DNA of 29,452 bases from CAZKGE01 sp964541695 (GCA_964541695.1 CAZIRB010000015.1:1-29452), one strand, 5' to 3'; positions 1 through 7,105 are shown, counted from the first letter of the stretch. Notes: generated by a model not told the origin, from the sequence alone. A program made the numbers and translations.

Positions 1-1274
1 GCGACCGCCGGCGGGACGGTATCGTCGCTTTTTTTGATCCGGCTGACCCAGATGCTCTGGAACGTCGGCTCGTCCCACTGGCTCATGATCTTCCTGCCGA
101 AAAAGCGCCGCGCGTACGCGGGGCTCGCCCGAAACTGCGCGATGCGCGCGCGGATGTCCGCTTTCAGCCGCCCGGCCGACGCGGCCGCGTCCTCCGGGCG
201 GAACGAGTACGGCAGCTCCTTGTACCAGCCAGGCGCGCGGTCGGACTCCGTAATCCCCTGCATCAGCCAGAGCGTCGCGGGCGCGGCGGGGCCCAGCTTC
301 GCGTCCGCCCGCCATTCATACTGCGCCGCGACAAGCTTCTGCCCGCAGACCGAAAGCAGCAGCACAAGCGCCGCGGCCAGCAGCGGCGGCCATTTTTTAG
401 CCGCCAGCGCGTGGAGCATCAGCATGGCGGCGATCGCGATGACAAAGATCCAGTAGTTCGGCTTGAGCGCCGCGGCAGCCGCGCAAAGGACCGCGGCCGG
501 GACCAGCGGCCAGCGCCTGCCCGTCCGCAGGTGAAAAGCCGTCAGCGCGACCGCCCAGGCGGCCAGCGCGTATCCGGGCAGTGTGCCGTACAGCAGCGTA
601 CAATACAAAATCCCCTGGAAGAACAGCCCGAGCAGCGCGATTGCGATCAGCGTGACGCGCCGGTCGCCGAATAGTTGGTTTGTCACGAATATCACCGCGG
701 CGTACGCGGCGGCGAGGCAGACGACGTTGATCTCCGCAAGCGCCGTGTAGTGCCCGACGCCGATCAGGCGCTGCGCGCACTCGTAAAACAGCGCCGCGCC
801 GAGCTGGAACCGGTACTGGTGAAAGTATGTGCCGTAGTTGGAGTCGTATGTCGTCAGCGCGGAAAAGTCGCCGCGTATAAAGTCCTGGCTCGCGCGCAGG
901 ACCATGCGGGAATCCGCGCTCACCTCGGGCCGGACGCCGACGACCCACAGCGTGCCGGCGGCCAGCACGATAAAAAGCAGGACCGCGGCGGCGGCGGGCA
1001 CGGACACGCGCCTTAGCGCGCGGGGCAGCGCGCGCCGGCAACCAAACAGTAGCAGGACCGATCCAAGCAGCACGGCGGCGTTGACCGCCACACTGTCCGG
1101 CAGGAACAGGATGTGCTCCCCCCAGTACCGCTCGGGGTCCAGCACGCACGTCGTCAGGAGGCTCCCCGCCGAGACACGCGCAAACGCGACCGCCGCGGCG
1201 GCAGCCGCCGCAAGGCATGCGCCGTTCGCCGCGCGCGCGGAAAAGGCGGTGAAAGCAGCGTTTGTTTTGCGCAT
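1..1274 (-). CDS. Polytopic membrane protein, GT-C-type glycosyltransferase-like (3' end outside window)
   Basis: An open reading frame runs from an ATG at 1274 to the left edge without a stop, so only the first ~424 residues are present. I translated it by hand. It has a basic N-terminus, a first hydrophobic helix (about residues 18-40), then many further hydrophobic segments. Between the early helices is an extracellular loop with a PEVSADS segment and, slightly later, YDSNYGTYFHQYRFQLG, which resembles the first-loop acidic motif and Tyr/Gly-rich stretch of GT-C lipid-linked sugar transferases (GT39/ArnT/mannosyltransferase type). A Shine-Dalgarno AAGGAG lies about 10 nt upstream of the ATG. 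The likely role is transfer of a sugar from a polyprenyl carrier at the outer face of the membrane; the exact substrate cannot be told. It is divergent from rsmA. A non-enzymatic polytopic membrane protein is possible. Confidence 0.72.
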   Translation of the reverse strand, partial: MRKTNAAFTAFSARAANGACLAAAAAAAVAFARVSAGSLLTTCVLDPERYWGEHILFLPDSVAVNAAVLLGSVLLLFGCRRALPRALRRVSVPAAAAVLLFIVLAAGTLWVVGVRPEVSADSRMVLRASQDFIRGDFSALTTYDSNYGTYFHQYRFQLGAALFYECAQRLIGVGHYTALAEINVVCLAAAYAAVIFVTNQLFGDRRVTLIAIALLGLFFQGILYCTLLYGTLPGYALAAWAVALTAFHLRTGRRWPLVPAAVLCAAAAALKPNYWIFVIAIAAMLMLHALAAKKWPPLLAAALVLLLSVCGQKLVAAQYEWRADAKLGPAAPATLWLMQGITESDRAPGWYKELPYSFRPEDAAASAGRLKADIRARIAQFRASPAYARRFFGRKIMSQWDEPTFQSIWVSRIKKSDDTVPPAV

Positions 1275-1356
1275 TCGCGTTGTTCTCCTTTTATATGGAC
1301 GGCGCTTGCTTTTTTGTTTGCTTAATGGTACCACGCAACCGATCAAAACGCAACGA

Positions 1357-1385
1357 TTGCCAGCGGCGCGCGGGTCCTATATACT
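1357..1385 (+). promoter_or_regulatory. Sigma-A-type promoter of rsmA (leaderless geometry)
   Basis: TTGCCA at 1357-1362 and TATACT at 1380-1385 are separated by 17 nt. A start site 7-8 nt after the -10 box would fall on or next to the rsmA ATG at 1393, leaving essentially no 5' leader. Confidence 0.65.
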
Positions 1386-1392
1386 CAATGGC

Positions 1393-2196
1393 ATGACGGA
1401 ACTGGAGCAGCTCAAACAGACGCTGGAGCGGTACAATCTGACGCCGAGCAGGTCGCTCGGGCAGAATTTTTTGATCGACGCGGGCACGGTCGAGCGCATC
1501 GCCGACGCCGCGGGGATCGAGGGTCGCGACGTGCTTGAGATCGGGCCGGGTCTCGGCGCGCTGACGCGCGCGCTGCTTACCCGCGCCGCGCGCGTCGTGG
1601 CCGTCGAGAAGGACGCGCGGCTTGCGGCAGTTCTGCCGGAGCTCTGCCCCTCCGGGCGGCTGACCGTCCTCTGCGAGGATTTTTTAAAGACCGACGCACT
1701 GCGCGCCATGGGCGGGAACGGCTTCTCGGCGGTCGGGAACCTGCCGTACTACGTCACGACGCCGGTTGCCGAAAAGCTGCTGCCGCTCCTGCCGTCCTCC
1801 GCCACGCTCATGGTGCAGAAGGAGGCCGCGGAGCGCTTTTTCGCCGCGCCCGGCGCGCGCGTGTACGGCCCGCTCGCCGCCCTCGCGCAGCAGTACTACG
1901 ACCTCGCCCCCGTCCTCGACGTGCCGCGCGCCTGCTTCTACCCGCAGCCGCACGTCGACTCCGCCATCGTACACCTTATCCGCAAGCAAACCCCGCCCGC
2001 TTTATCACCCCAAACCTTCTTCTCGTTCCTCAACCGCGCGTTCGCGATGCGCCGCAAAACGCTCAAGAACAACTTCCCCGGCGCGCCCGCCGCGGAGGCT
2101 CTCGCTGCGCTCGGCCTGCCCGCAAACGCGCGCGCCGAGAGCCTCGCGCCGGAACAGCTTATGCGCCTGTGCGAACGACTGACGGGGCGCGGGTGA
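1393..2196 (+). CDS. rsmA: 16S rRNA (adenine1518-N6/adenine1519-N6)-dimethyltransferase RsmA (KsgA)
   Basis: RsmA dimethylates two adjacent adenines in helix 45 of 16S rRNA during late 30S assembly, using S-adenosylmethionine. The 267-residue product has the family hallmarks: LGQNFL at residues 22-27, the SAM-binding motif I VLEIGPGLGALT, the acidic VEKD after the second strand, NLPYYV starting at residue 116 (motif IV, catalytic N-L-P-Y), and the C-terminal FAMRRKTLKNN helix. Length matches the family. The ATG at 1393 was chosen because the ORF upstream of it lacks family similarity and because the N-terminus LEQLKQTLERYNLTPSRSLGQNFL is complete. No Shine-Dalgarno is visible before this ATG; the promoter -10 ends 7 nt upstream. 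The gene stands alone, followed by repeat sequence. Confidence 0.96.
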   Translation: MTELEQLKQTLERYNLTPSRSLGQNFLIDAGTVERIADAAGIEGRDVLEIGPGLGALTRALLTRAARVVAVEKDARLAAVLPELCPSGRLTVLCEDFLKTDALRAMGGNGFSAVGNLPYYVTTPVAEKLLPLLPSSATLMVQKEAAERFFAAPGARVYGPLAALAQQYYDLAPVLDVPRACFYPQPHVDSAIVHLIRKQTPPALSPQTFFSFLNRAFAMRRKTLKNNFPGAPAAEALAALGLPANARAESLAPEQLMRLCERLTGRG

Positions 2197-2237
2197 GCAC
2201 GGGGTAGACTTTTTAAGACGGTTGAAGAAACGATTGA

Positions 2238-2322
2238 GGGCGGCGCCCCCAACGGTTCTCTGAGGATACGTTGGGGGGTTCCGTCCCCCAATCCCCCTGC
2301 CAAAGGGCCGAAGGCCCTTTGG
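2238..2322. repeat. GC-rich double-hairpin intergenic repeat, copy 1
   Basis: Two adjacent inverted repeats lie after rsmA. The first is TTGGGGG (2271-2277) with CCCCCAA (2285-2291). The second is CCAAAGGGCC (2300-2309), loop GAA, GGCCCTTTGG (2313-2322), followed by AAACCCAAC. A weaker GGGCGGCGCCC palindrome sits just before. The CCAAAGG...CCTTTGG hairpin followed by AAACCC recurs at several other intergenic sites in the window. Confidence 0.85.
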
Positions 2323-2374
2323 AAACCCAACAAGCTAAAGAGCACGCAACCCGCGTGTCCGGCGGATCGGGATT

Positions 2375-2436
2375 CTCAAGGGACGCGTCCCTTGAGCGGG
2401 GGCGCGGGGGCGGAGCCCCCCCACGCCCCCGTGGGG
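2375..2436. repeat. Divergent copy of the intergenic double-hairpin repeat
   Basis: CTCAAGGGAC and GTCCCTTGAG form a near-perfect hairpin at 2375-2396, followed by GGGGGC-GGA-GCCCCC (2406-2420) and more G/C-rich inverted sequence. The architecture of two hairpins side by side matches the other copies although the stem sequence differs. Confidence 0.6.
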
Positions 2437-2495
2437 ATACAAAAAAAAAACGGCGGGGGGTTTTGCCACGACCGTGGAAATTAGTATAAAGTTAG

Positions 2496-2532
2496 NNNNN
2501 NNNNNGGGGGGGGGGGGGGGCCCCCCCCCCCC
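2496..2532. other. Assembly gap (10 N) followed by G15/C12 homopolymer
   Basis: Ten N are followed directly by fifteen G and twelve C. The sequence here is not reliable: a G/C homopolymer snapback next to a gap is a typical assembly or sequencing artefact in a GC-rich palindromic repeat. Confidence 0.9.
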
Positions 2533-2559
2533 ACGCCCCTTTGCGGATACTACAAAAAA

Positions 2560-2584
2560 CCGTCGAGGGCTTTGCCCTCGACGG
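2560..2584. terminator. Hairpin between convergent rsmA and thioredoxin-fold gene
   Basis: CCGTCGAGGGC (2560-2570), loop TTT, GCCCTCGACGG (2574-2584) forms a perfect 11-bp stem. It is preceded by an A-rich stretch, which reads as a T-rich tail on the minus strand, so it probably ends the minus-strand operon. A similar GAGGGC-TTT-GCCCTC hairpin recurs at 21372-21392, so it may also be a member of the repeat family. Confidence 0.55.
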
Positions 2585-2627
2585 TCTCATTTCTTATCTC
2601 TTTCTCAAATCCAAACTCCCCCGCGCG

Positions 2628-2975
2628 CTACGCGCCGGGGCGTTCCTGCCGCTCCTGCGTTTCTCCAAGCCGTTCGAGCGCCTCGTCGAGCACGCGCTTT
2701 ACGTCCTGCTCCTCCATATGCCCCTCGAACAGTTTTTTTCCGCCGAGGAAGAAGCTGGGTACGAGGTAGTAGGGCTTACTGTTGGCATAGGCGCGCTCGG
2801 CGGACTCGTCCACCATGCGGATGGGGATACCGGCGTACTTGGGCTCCTCGCGGATCAGATTCTCGAGCAGGCGCGACGCGAGGCGGCAGTGCGGGCAATA
2901 CGGCAGATAAAAATAGGTCAGCACGCCCTGTTCCGTTTCCGCGCCAGGGCGCGCGTCGTTCTTGGAAAACAGCAT
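2628..2975 (-). CDS. Small thioredoxin/glutaredoxin-fold protein with CPHC motif
   Basis: The 115-residue product has one thioredoxin-fold domain: strand LTYFYLPYCPHC with the redox pair Cys27 and Cys30, a following helix RLASRLLENLIRE, the cis-proline region YYLVPSFFLGG and a final strand KLFEGH before the C-terminal helix. It has no signal peptide, so it should act in the cytoplasm as a disulfide reductase or redox carrier. The start at 2975 has a strong ribosome binding site (AAAAAAGGAGAG) 4-5 nt upstream; a longer reading frame exists but is not needed. It begins 20 nt after the SDR gene stop and is the last gene of that operon. The substrate is unknown; the Pro-His pair between the cysteines is DsbA-like and suggests a rather oxidising active site. 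Confidence 0.85.
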   Translation of the reverse strand: MLFSKNDARPGAETEQGVLTYFYLPYCPHCRLASRLLENLIREEPKYAGIPIRMVDESAERAYANSKPYYLVPSFFLGGKKLFEGHMEEQDVKRVLDEALERLGETQERQERPGA

Positions 2976-2995
2976 CCGGCTCTCTCCTTTTTTAA

Positions 2996-3796
2996 CTAGC
3001 TTGCGTAGATCAGCTCGACTATACACGAAACGAGCCGCGCGGGCAATACCTTGGCAAGCACGAGGAGCGTTTTATAGAGAGGTCCGACCGAGGAGAACGG
3101 CTTGGGCCGCCTCTGTTTCGACAGCTTGACGAGCTTTTTGCCGATGCGGGCCGGGTCCATGCCGCTCTGCTCGCTGCGCTCCATCGACGCGATCGAGCGC
3201 CGCATTGCGGGATACAGCTCCGCGCCGGCCTCGCACTTCTCGCGTACGGCCGTAAAGCCGGTCTTCGTGTCGCCCGGCAGCAGCGCGGCGACGCGCACGC
3301 CGGTGCCGCGCAGTTCCCCGCGCAGGCCGAGCACGAGCGCGTTGATCGCCGCTTTGGCGGCCGAATAGAACGTCTGGAACGGGATCGTGACGCTGCCGCT
3401 CGCGACGGAGCTGATGAACAGCATCGTCCCCTTTGAGGCGCGGATGGCGGGCAGCGCGGCCTTGACCGCGCGGAACGCGCCGAAAAAGCACACGTCGAGC
3501 TGCTTTTTTGCGTCCACCTCGTTCGTGAACTCGACCGCGCCCGATATGCCGAATCCCGCGTTGAGCACGAGCACGTCGATGCGATGCTGCTCGGCGAGCA
3601 CGGTTTCGACCGCGGCGCTAACCTGCGCTTGGCTCGTCACGTCCGTTTGAATAAAGCGCACGGCGGGGTCCGGCGGCGCGGTGCGCGAGAGCGAGTAGAC
3701 GATGTCCCCGTTCTTGACAAATTCCCCGGCGGCGGCGAGCCCGATGCCGCTCGACGCGCCGGTGATGAGCACGACGCGTCCCTTACCGTTCGACAT
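2996..3796 (-). CDS. Short-chain dehydrogenase/reductase, candidate ketosphinganine-type reductase
   Basis: A 266-residue classical SDR using NAD(P)H in the cytoplasm. Visible motifs are the cofactor loop TGASSGIG (12-19), NAG (79-81), a catalytic serine near 130 in FISSVAS, and YSAAK (Tyr144, Lys148). Arg38 after the second strand would favour NADPH. The last ~35 residues (PLYKTLLVLAKVLPARLVSCIVELIY) are hydrophobic and amphipathic, as in SDRs that work on membrane lipids. The ATG overlaps the end of the upstream oxoamine synthase gene by 14 nt, so the two are probably translationally coupled and act in sequence: the ketone made by the synthase would be reduced here. That makes a 3-ketosphinganine reductase role attractive, but it is inference from context; other keto-lipid or steroid substrates are possible. 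Confidence 0.88.
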   Translation of the reverse strand: MSNGKGRVVLITGASSGIGLAAAGEFVKNGDIVYSLSRTAPPDPAVRFIQTDVTSQAQVSAAVETVLAEQHRIDVLVLNAGFGISGAVEFTNEVDAKKQLDVCFFGAFRAVKAALPAIRASKGTMLFISSVASGSVTIPFQTFYSAAKAAINALVLGLRGELRGTGVRVAALLPGDTKTGFTAVREKCEAGAELYPAMRRSIASMERSEQSGMDPARIGKKLVKLSKQRRPKPFSSVGPLYKTLLVLAKVLPARLVSCIVELIYAS

Positions 3797-4961
3797 ACTT
3801 CGGCAAAACCTCCCGGATGATATCGAGCGCCTCGTCGAGCAGCGCCTCGGTGTGGGTCGCCATATAGCTGGTCCTAAGCAGGCACTCCGACGGGTGCGTG
3901 GCCGGCGGCAGGACGGGGTTGACGTACACGCCCGCGTCGTAGAGCGCCTTGGCAGCGCGCAGCGTGTTCTCCATCTCGTAGGTATAGATCGGGATGATCG
4001 GCGTCGTGCTCTCGCGGATGGCGATGCCGGCCTTCTTTAAATTTGTCCGCATATGCGCCGACAGCGCGGCGAGGCGCTCGGGCAGCTCCGGCTGCTCGGT
4101 CAGGATGCGCAGCGCCTCGGCCGCCGTCGCGGCGGACGCGGGCGGGATCGACGCGCAGAAGATGAACGGCCGCGACGCGTGCCGCACGTATTCCGCGACC
4201 TCGCCGCTGGCCGCCATAAATCCCCCGATGCTGGCCAGGGACTTTGAGAACGTGCCCATCGTGATATCCACCTCGTCGGTCAGGCCGAAGTGGCTCGCCG
4301 TGCCGCGGCCGCCCTCGCCGAGCACGCCGAGGCCGTGCGCGTCGTCGACCAATGTGCGCGCGCCGTATTTCTTGGCGAGCCGCACGATCTCCGGCAGGTT
4401 GGCTATATCGCCGCCCATGCTGAACACGCCGTCGGTCACGATCAATTTGCCCGCGCTGTCCGGCACGGACTGGAGCTTTTTCTCGAGGTCCTCCATGTCG
4501 TTGTGGCGGTAGCGCAGCATCGCGCCGTACGAGAGCTTGCAGCCGTCGTAGATGCTCGCGTGGTTCTCCTTGTCGCAGAGCACATAGTCGTTCTTGCCCA
4601 CGAGCGCGCTGATGATGCCGAGGTTGGTCTGAAAGCCCGTCGAGAACGTCACGACGGCCTCCTTGCCGACAAACCCGGCCAGCTCGCGCTCGAGCTTTGT
4701 ATGCAGCGTCAATGTGCCGTTTAAAAAGCGCGAGCCCGAGCAGCCCGAGCCGTACTCACGAAGCGACGCGACGCCCGCCTCGATCACGCGCGGGTGCGTG
4801 GTCAGCCCGAGGTAGTTGTTCGAGCCGAGCATGATGCGCCGCTTGCCCTCCATGATGACCGCCACGTCCTGGCGAGACTCCAATTCGTGAAAATACGGAT
4901 AGATATTCTTCTTTCGCGCGTCCGCGACCGCGTCGTTATTGATCTTGCCGAACAAGTCCAT
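3783..4961 (-). CDS. Alpha-oxoamine synthase, serine palmitoyltransferase-like (PLP-dependent)
   Basis: A 392-residue fold-type I PLP enzyme of the family that condenses an amino acid with an acyl-CoA (SPT, KBL, BioF, ALAS). It shows SNNYLGL near the N-terminus, GSRFLNGT, the HASIYDGC substrate region, DDAHGLGVLG (PLP pyridine contact) and GTFSKSLASIGGF with the Schiff-base Lys240. GSRFLNGT and TFSKS are as I know them from Bacteroidetes serine palmitoyltransferase, whereas glycine C-acetyltransferase has SVRFICGT and TLGKA. The start at 4961 has GGAGAG upstream; an upstream extension would run into the promoter. It leads an operon with a coupled SDR, not with tdh or bio genes, which argues against threonine breakdown or biotin synthesis. 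Role as first step of a sphingoid-base pathway is inferred. Confidence 0.9.
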   Translation of the reverse strand: MDLFGKINNDAVADARKKNIYPYFHELESRQDVAVIMEGKRRIMLGSNNYLGLTTHPRVIEAGVASLREYGSGCSGSRFLNGTLTLHTKLERELAGFVGKEAVVTFSTGFQTNLGIISALVGKNDYVLCDKENHASIYDGCKLSYGAMLRYRHNDMEDLEKKLQSVPDSAGKLIVTDGVFSMGGDIANLPEIVRLAKKYGARTLVDDAHGLGVLGEGGRGTASHFGLTDEVDITMGTFSKSLASIGGFMAASGEVAEYVRHASRPFIFCASIPPASAATAAEALRILTEQPELPERLAALSAHMRTNLKKAGIAIRESTTPIIPIYTYEMENTLRAAKALYDAGVYVNPVLPPATHPSECLLRTSYMATHTEALLDEALDIIREVLPKYVER

Positions 4962-4998
4962 TTTGTACTCTCCGTTCACTTTTGTATGTATAGTCGTT

Positions 4999-5027
4999 AT
5001 TGTAGAGAAAAAAGCGCGAATATGCAA
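4999..5027 (-). promoter_or_regulatory. Promoter of the oxoamine synthase operon
   Basis: On the minus strand TTGCAT (5022-5027) and TACAAT (4999-5004) are separated by exactly 17 nt, with an A/T-rich spacer, about 38 nt before the ATG. Confidence 0.75.
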
Positions 5028-5045
5028 GCGCACATTAGGGCGGCG

Positions 5046-5074
5046 TTGACATTTTTCACCGAACTGGCGATAAT
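5046..5074 (+). promoter_or_regulatory. Promoter of glnS
   Basis: TTGACA (5046-5051, perfect consensus) and GATAAT (5069-5074) are separated by 17 nt. It is back to back with the promoter of the minus-strand operon, the two -35 boxes being about 18 nt apart. Confidence 0.8.
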
Positions 5075-5137
5075 AAGGAAAGGTTTTTCGCTGGCGGCTC
5101 CGGAGGATTCCGGCGCGCGCGCGACAGGAGGACGCCC

Positions 5138-6784
5138 ATGGAAGAGGTCAATAAACCGAAAAATTTCATCGAGGAGCTGGTCGAGGCGGACCTTGCGGCC
5201 TCCGGCCGCACGATTAAAACGCGGTTCCCGCCCGAGCCGAACGGGTATCTGCACATCGGCCACGCCAAGGCGCTGTACATCAATTTCAGCATGGCCGAGC
5301 GATTCGGCGGCAGCTGCAACCTGCGCTTCGACGACACGAACCCCGCCAAGGAGGACACGGAGTACGTCGACGCGATCAAGGAGGATATCCGCTGGCTCGG
5401 CTTTGAATGGGACCAGCTCTTATTCGGCTCGTCGTACTTTGACCGCTGCTATGAGCTTGCGGTCGGGCTCATCCAAAAGGGCGCGGCCTACGTCGACGAC
5501 CTGACCAAGGACGAGATGCGGGAGTACCGCGGAACGCTTACCGAGCCCGGCCGCAACAGCCCGTACCGCGACCGCTCCATAGCCGAAAACCTCGACCTGT
5601 TTACCCGCATGAAGGACGGTGAGTTCCCCGACGGCGCGCGCACATTGCGCGCAAAGATCGACATGGCCTCGCCGAACCTGAACATGCGCGACCCCGCGCT
5701 CTATCGGATTCTCCACAAAAGCCACCACCAAACCGGGGACAAGTGGTGCATCTACCCGATGTACGACTTCGCGCATCCGATTCAGGACGCGATCGAGGGC
5801 GTGACGCACTCGCTCTGCTCGCTCGAGTACGAGGCGCATAGACCGCTCTACGACTGGGTGATCGAGCAGTGCGGCTTTGACCCGAAACCGCGGCAGATCG
5901 AGTTTGCGCGACTGAACCTGACCAACACGATCATGAGCAAGCGGTACCTGCGCCGCCTCGTCGAGGAGGAGCGCGTGTCCGGCTGGGACGATCCGCGCAT
6001 GCCCACGCTCTGCGGCATGCGCCGCCGCGGCTACACGCCCGCCGCCGTGCGCGATTTTCTCGAGCGCATCGGCGTGGCCAAGGCCGACTCCGTCGTCGAC
6101 ACCGCCATGCTCGAGCACTGCGTACGCGAGGACCTGAACGCGCACGCCCCGCGCATGATGGCCGTGACCGAGCCGCTGCGGCTCGTCGTCGAAAACTGGC
6201 CGGAGGGCAAGACGGAACCCATCACGCTCGAGAACCACCCGGACCGGCCGGAGCTCGGCGCGCGCGAGGTGCTGTTCGGCAGGGAATGCTACATCGAGCG
6301 CCAGGATTTTATGATCGACCCGCCCGGCAAGTTCTTCCGGCTCAAGCCCGGCGGCGAGGTGCGCCTCAAGGGCGCGTACATCGTCAAATGCACCGGCTAC
6401 GAGACCGACGGCGCCGGAAACGTGACGCTGATCCGCTGCACCTATGACCCCGGTTCCAAGAGCGGCGAGAACGCGCGCAAGGTCAAAGGCACGCTGCACT
6501 GGGTCAACGCCGCCTACGCCGTCCCCGCGCGCTTCCGCCTCTACGAACAGCTGCTGCTCGACGAGACGGACGGCGGCGACGAGGCCGAGGATTTCGTCGA
6601 CCGGCTCAACCCCGCCTCGCTGACCGAGCTAGCCGGCTTCGTCGAGCCCGCGCTTGCCGCAGCCCCCGCCGGCGAACGCTACCAGTTCATGCGCATCGGG
6701 TACTTCTGCGCCGATTTGGACGGGGTGGACGGCGCGCCCGTGTTCAACCGCATCGTCGGGCTGAAGGACAGCTTTAAGATGTGA
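5138..6784 (+). CDS. glnS: Glutaminyl-tRNA synthetase
   Basis: Class Ib aminoacyl-tRNA synthetase that charges tRNA-Gln with glutamine. The 548-residue product carries the HIGH signature in PPEPNGYLHIGHAKA (about residues 31-45), the KMSKS equivalent in TIMSKRYL (about residue 265), and the C-terminal beta-barrel anticodon-binding region (RECYIERQDFM...KFFRLKPGGEVRLKGAY, typical of GlnS). An AGGAGG lies 6 nt before the ATG. Length equals the family norm. Many Firmicutes lack GlnRS and use the GatCAB amidotransferase route, so its presence immediately before gltX is notable. A repeat-filled 321-bp gap separates it from gltX. Confidence 0.96.
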   Translation: MEEVNKPKNFIEELVEADLAASGRTIKTRFPPEPNGYLHIGHAKALYINFSMAERFGGSCNLRFDDTNPAKEDTEYVDAIKEDIRWLGFEWDQLLFGSSYFDRCYELAVGLIQKGAAYVDDLTKDEMREYRGTLTEPGRNSPYRDRSIAENLDLFTRMKDGEFPDGARTLRAKIDMASPNLNMRDPALYRILHKSHHQTGDKWCIYPMYDFAHPIQDAIEGVTHSLCSLEYEAHRPLYDWVIEQCGFDPKPRQIEFARLNLTNTIMSKRYLRRLVEEERVSGWDDPRMPTLCGMRRRGYTPAAVRDFLERIGVAKADSVVDTAMLEHCVREDLNAHAPRMMAVTEPLRLVVENWPEGKTEPITLENHPDRPELGAREVLFGRECYIERQDFMIDPPGKFFRLKPGGEVRLKGAYIVKCTGYETDGAGNVTLIRCTYDPGSKSGENARKVKGTLHWVNAAYAVPARFRLYEQLLLDETDGGDEAEDFVDRLNPASLTELAGFVEPALAAAPAGERYQFMRIGYFCADLDGVDGAPVFNRIVGLKDSFKM

Positions 6785-6794
6785 CGGGGGGACG

Positions 6795-6877
6795 TTGGGG
6801 GCGCTGCCCCCAAACCCCTGTAGGGACGCAGGGGACTCCGTCCCCAAACCCCTGCCAAAGGGCCGAAGGCCCTTTGG
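6795..6877. repeat. Double-hairpin repeat, copy in H1-H2 orientation (glnS-gltX gap)
   Basis: TTGGGGGC-GCT-GCCCCCAA (6795-6813) is followed by CCAAAGGGCC-GAA-GGCCCTTTGG (6855-6877). Both are perfect stems with 3-nt loops. Between them is ACCCCTG/CAGGGG sequence that can form a further hairpin. It is followed by a short linker beginning AATCCCGCAGGAAA. Confidence 0.85.
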
Positions 6878-6910
6878 AATCCCGCAGGAAAATATGTGGA
6901 ACTATTCGGG

Positions 6911-6964
6911 TTTCCAAAGGGGGTCTCCCCCTTTGGCGGAGGTGCAGGGGGTGGAACCCCCTGC
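6911..6964. repeat. Double-hairpin repeat, H2-H1 orientation
   Basis: GGGTTT precedes CCAAAGGGGG-TCT-CCCCCTTTGG (6914-6936), followed by GCAGGGGG-TGGAA-CCCCCTGC (6944-6964). It faces the preceding copy head to head across a ~35-nt linker. Confidence 0.87.
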
Positions 6965-7000
6965 GTCCAAACTTCGCAGGAAACTATGACGAACATTTTG

Positions 7001-7053
7001 GGTTTCCAAAGGGGGTTTCCCCCTTTGGCGGAGTGCAGGGGCAGAGCCCCTGC
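7001..7053. repeat. Double-hairpin repeat, second H2-H1 copy
   Basis: GGTTT then CCAAAGGGGG-TTT-CCCCCTTTGG (7006-7028) and GCAGGGGC-AGA-GCCCCTGC (7035-7053). The linker before it (CGCAGGAAACTATG...GAAC) is the same as the linker before the previous copy, so the unit was duplicated in tandem. It ends 53 nt before the gltX start. Confidence 0.88.
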
Positions 7054-7105
7054 CCGTAACCCCTTCGAACCCACTTTATTTCATAACCAAAGCAAGGAGA
7101 TTCTC

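Noticed and set aside
397..1218. 273-codon minus-strand frame at the left edge
   Set aside because: It is a different frame on the same strand as the membrane glycosyltransferase-like gene; Arg/Gly/Ala-rich translation with no TM pattern, unlike the coherent hydrophobic frame starting at 1274.
3783..5033. Calling the PLP enzyme glycine C-acetyltransferase (kbl) or BioF
   Set aside because: The GSRFLNGT and TFSKS motifs and the absence of tdh or bio neighbours favour an SPT-like enzyme, although the exact substrate is unproven, so no gene symbol was assigned.
6785..7105. Possible CRISPR array in the glnS-gltX gap
   Set aside because: The repeats are internal hairpins with few copies, irregular spacing and conserved linkers rather than unique spacers of equal size; no cas genes.
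6896..7105. N-terminal 70-codon extension of gltX
   Set aside because: The extension is translated repeat sequence (GFPKG...PPFGG type) and a good ribosome binding site precedes the internal ATG where family similarity begins.
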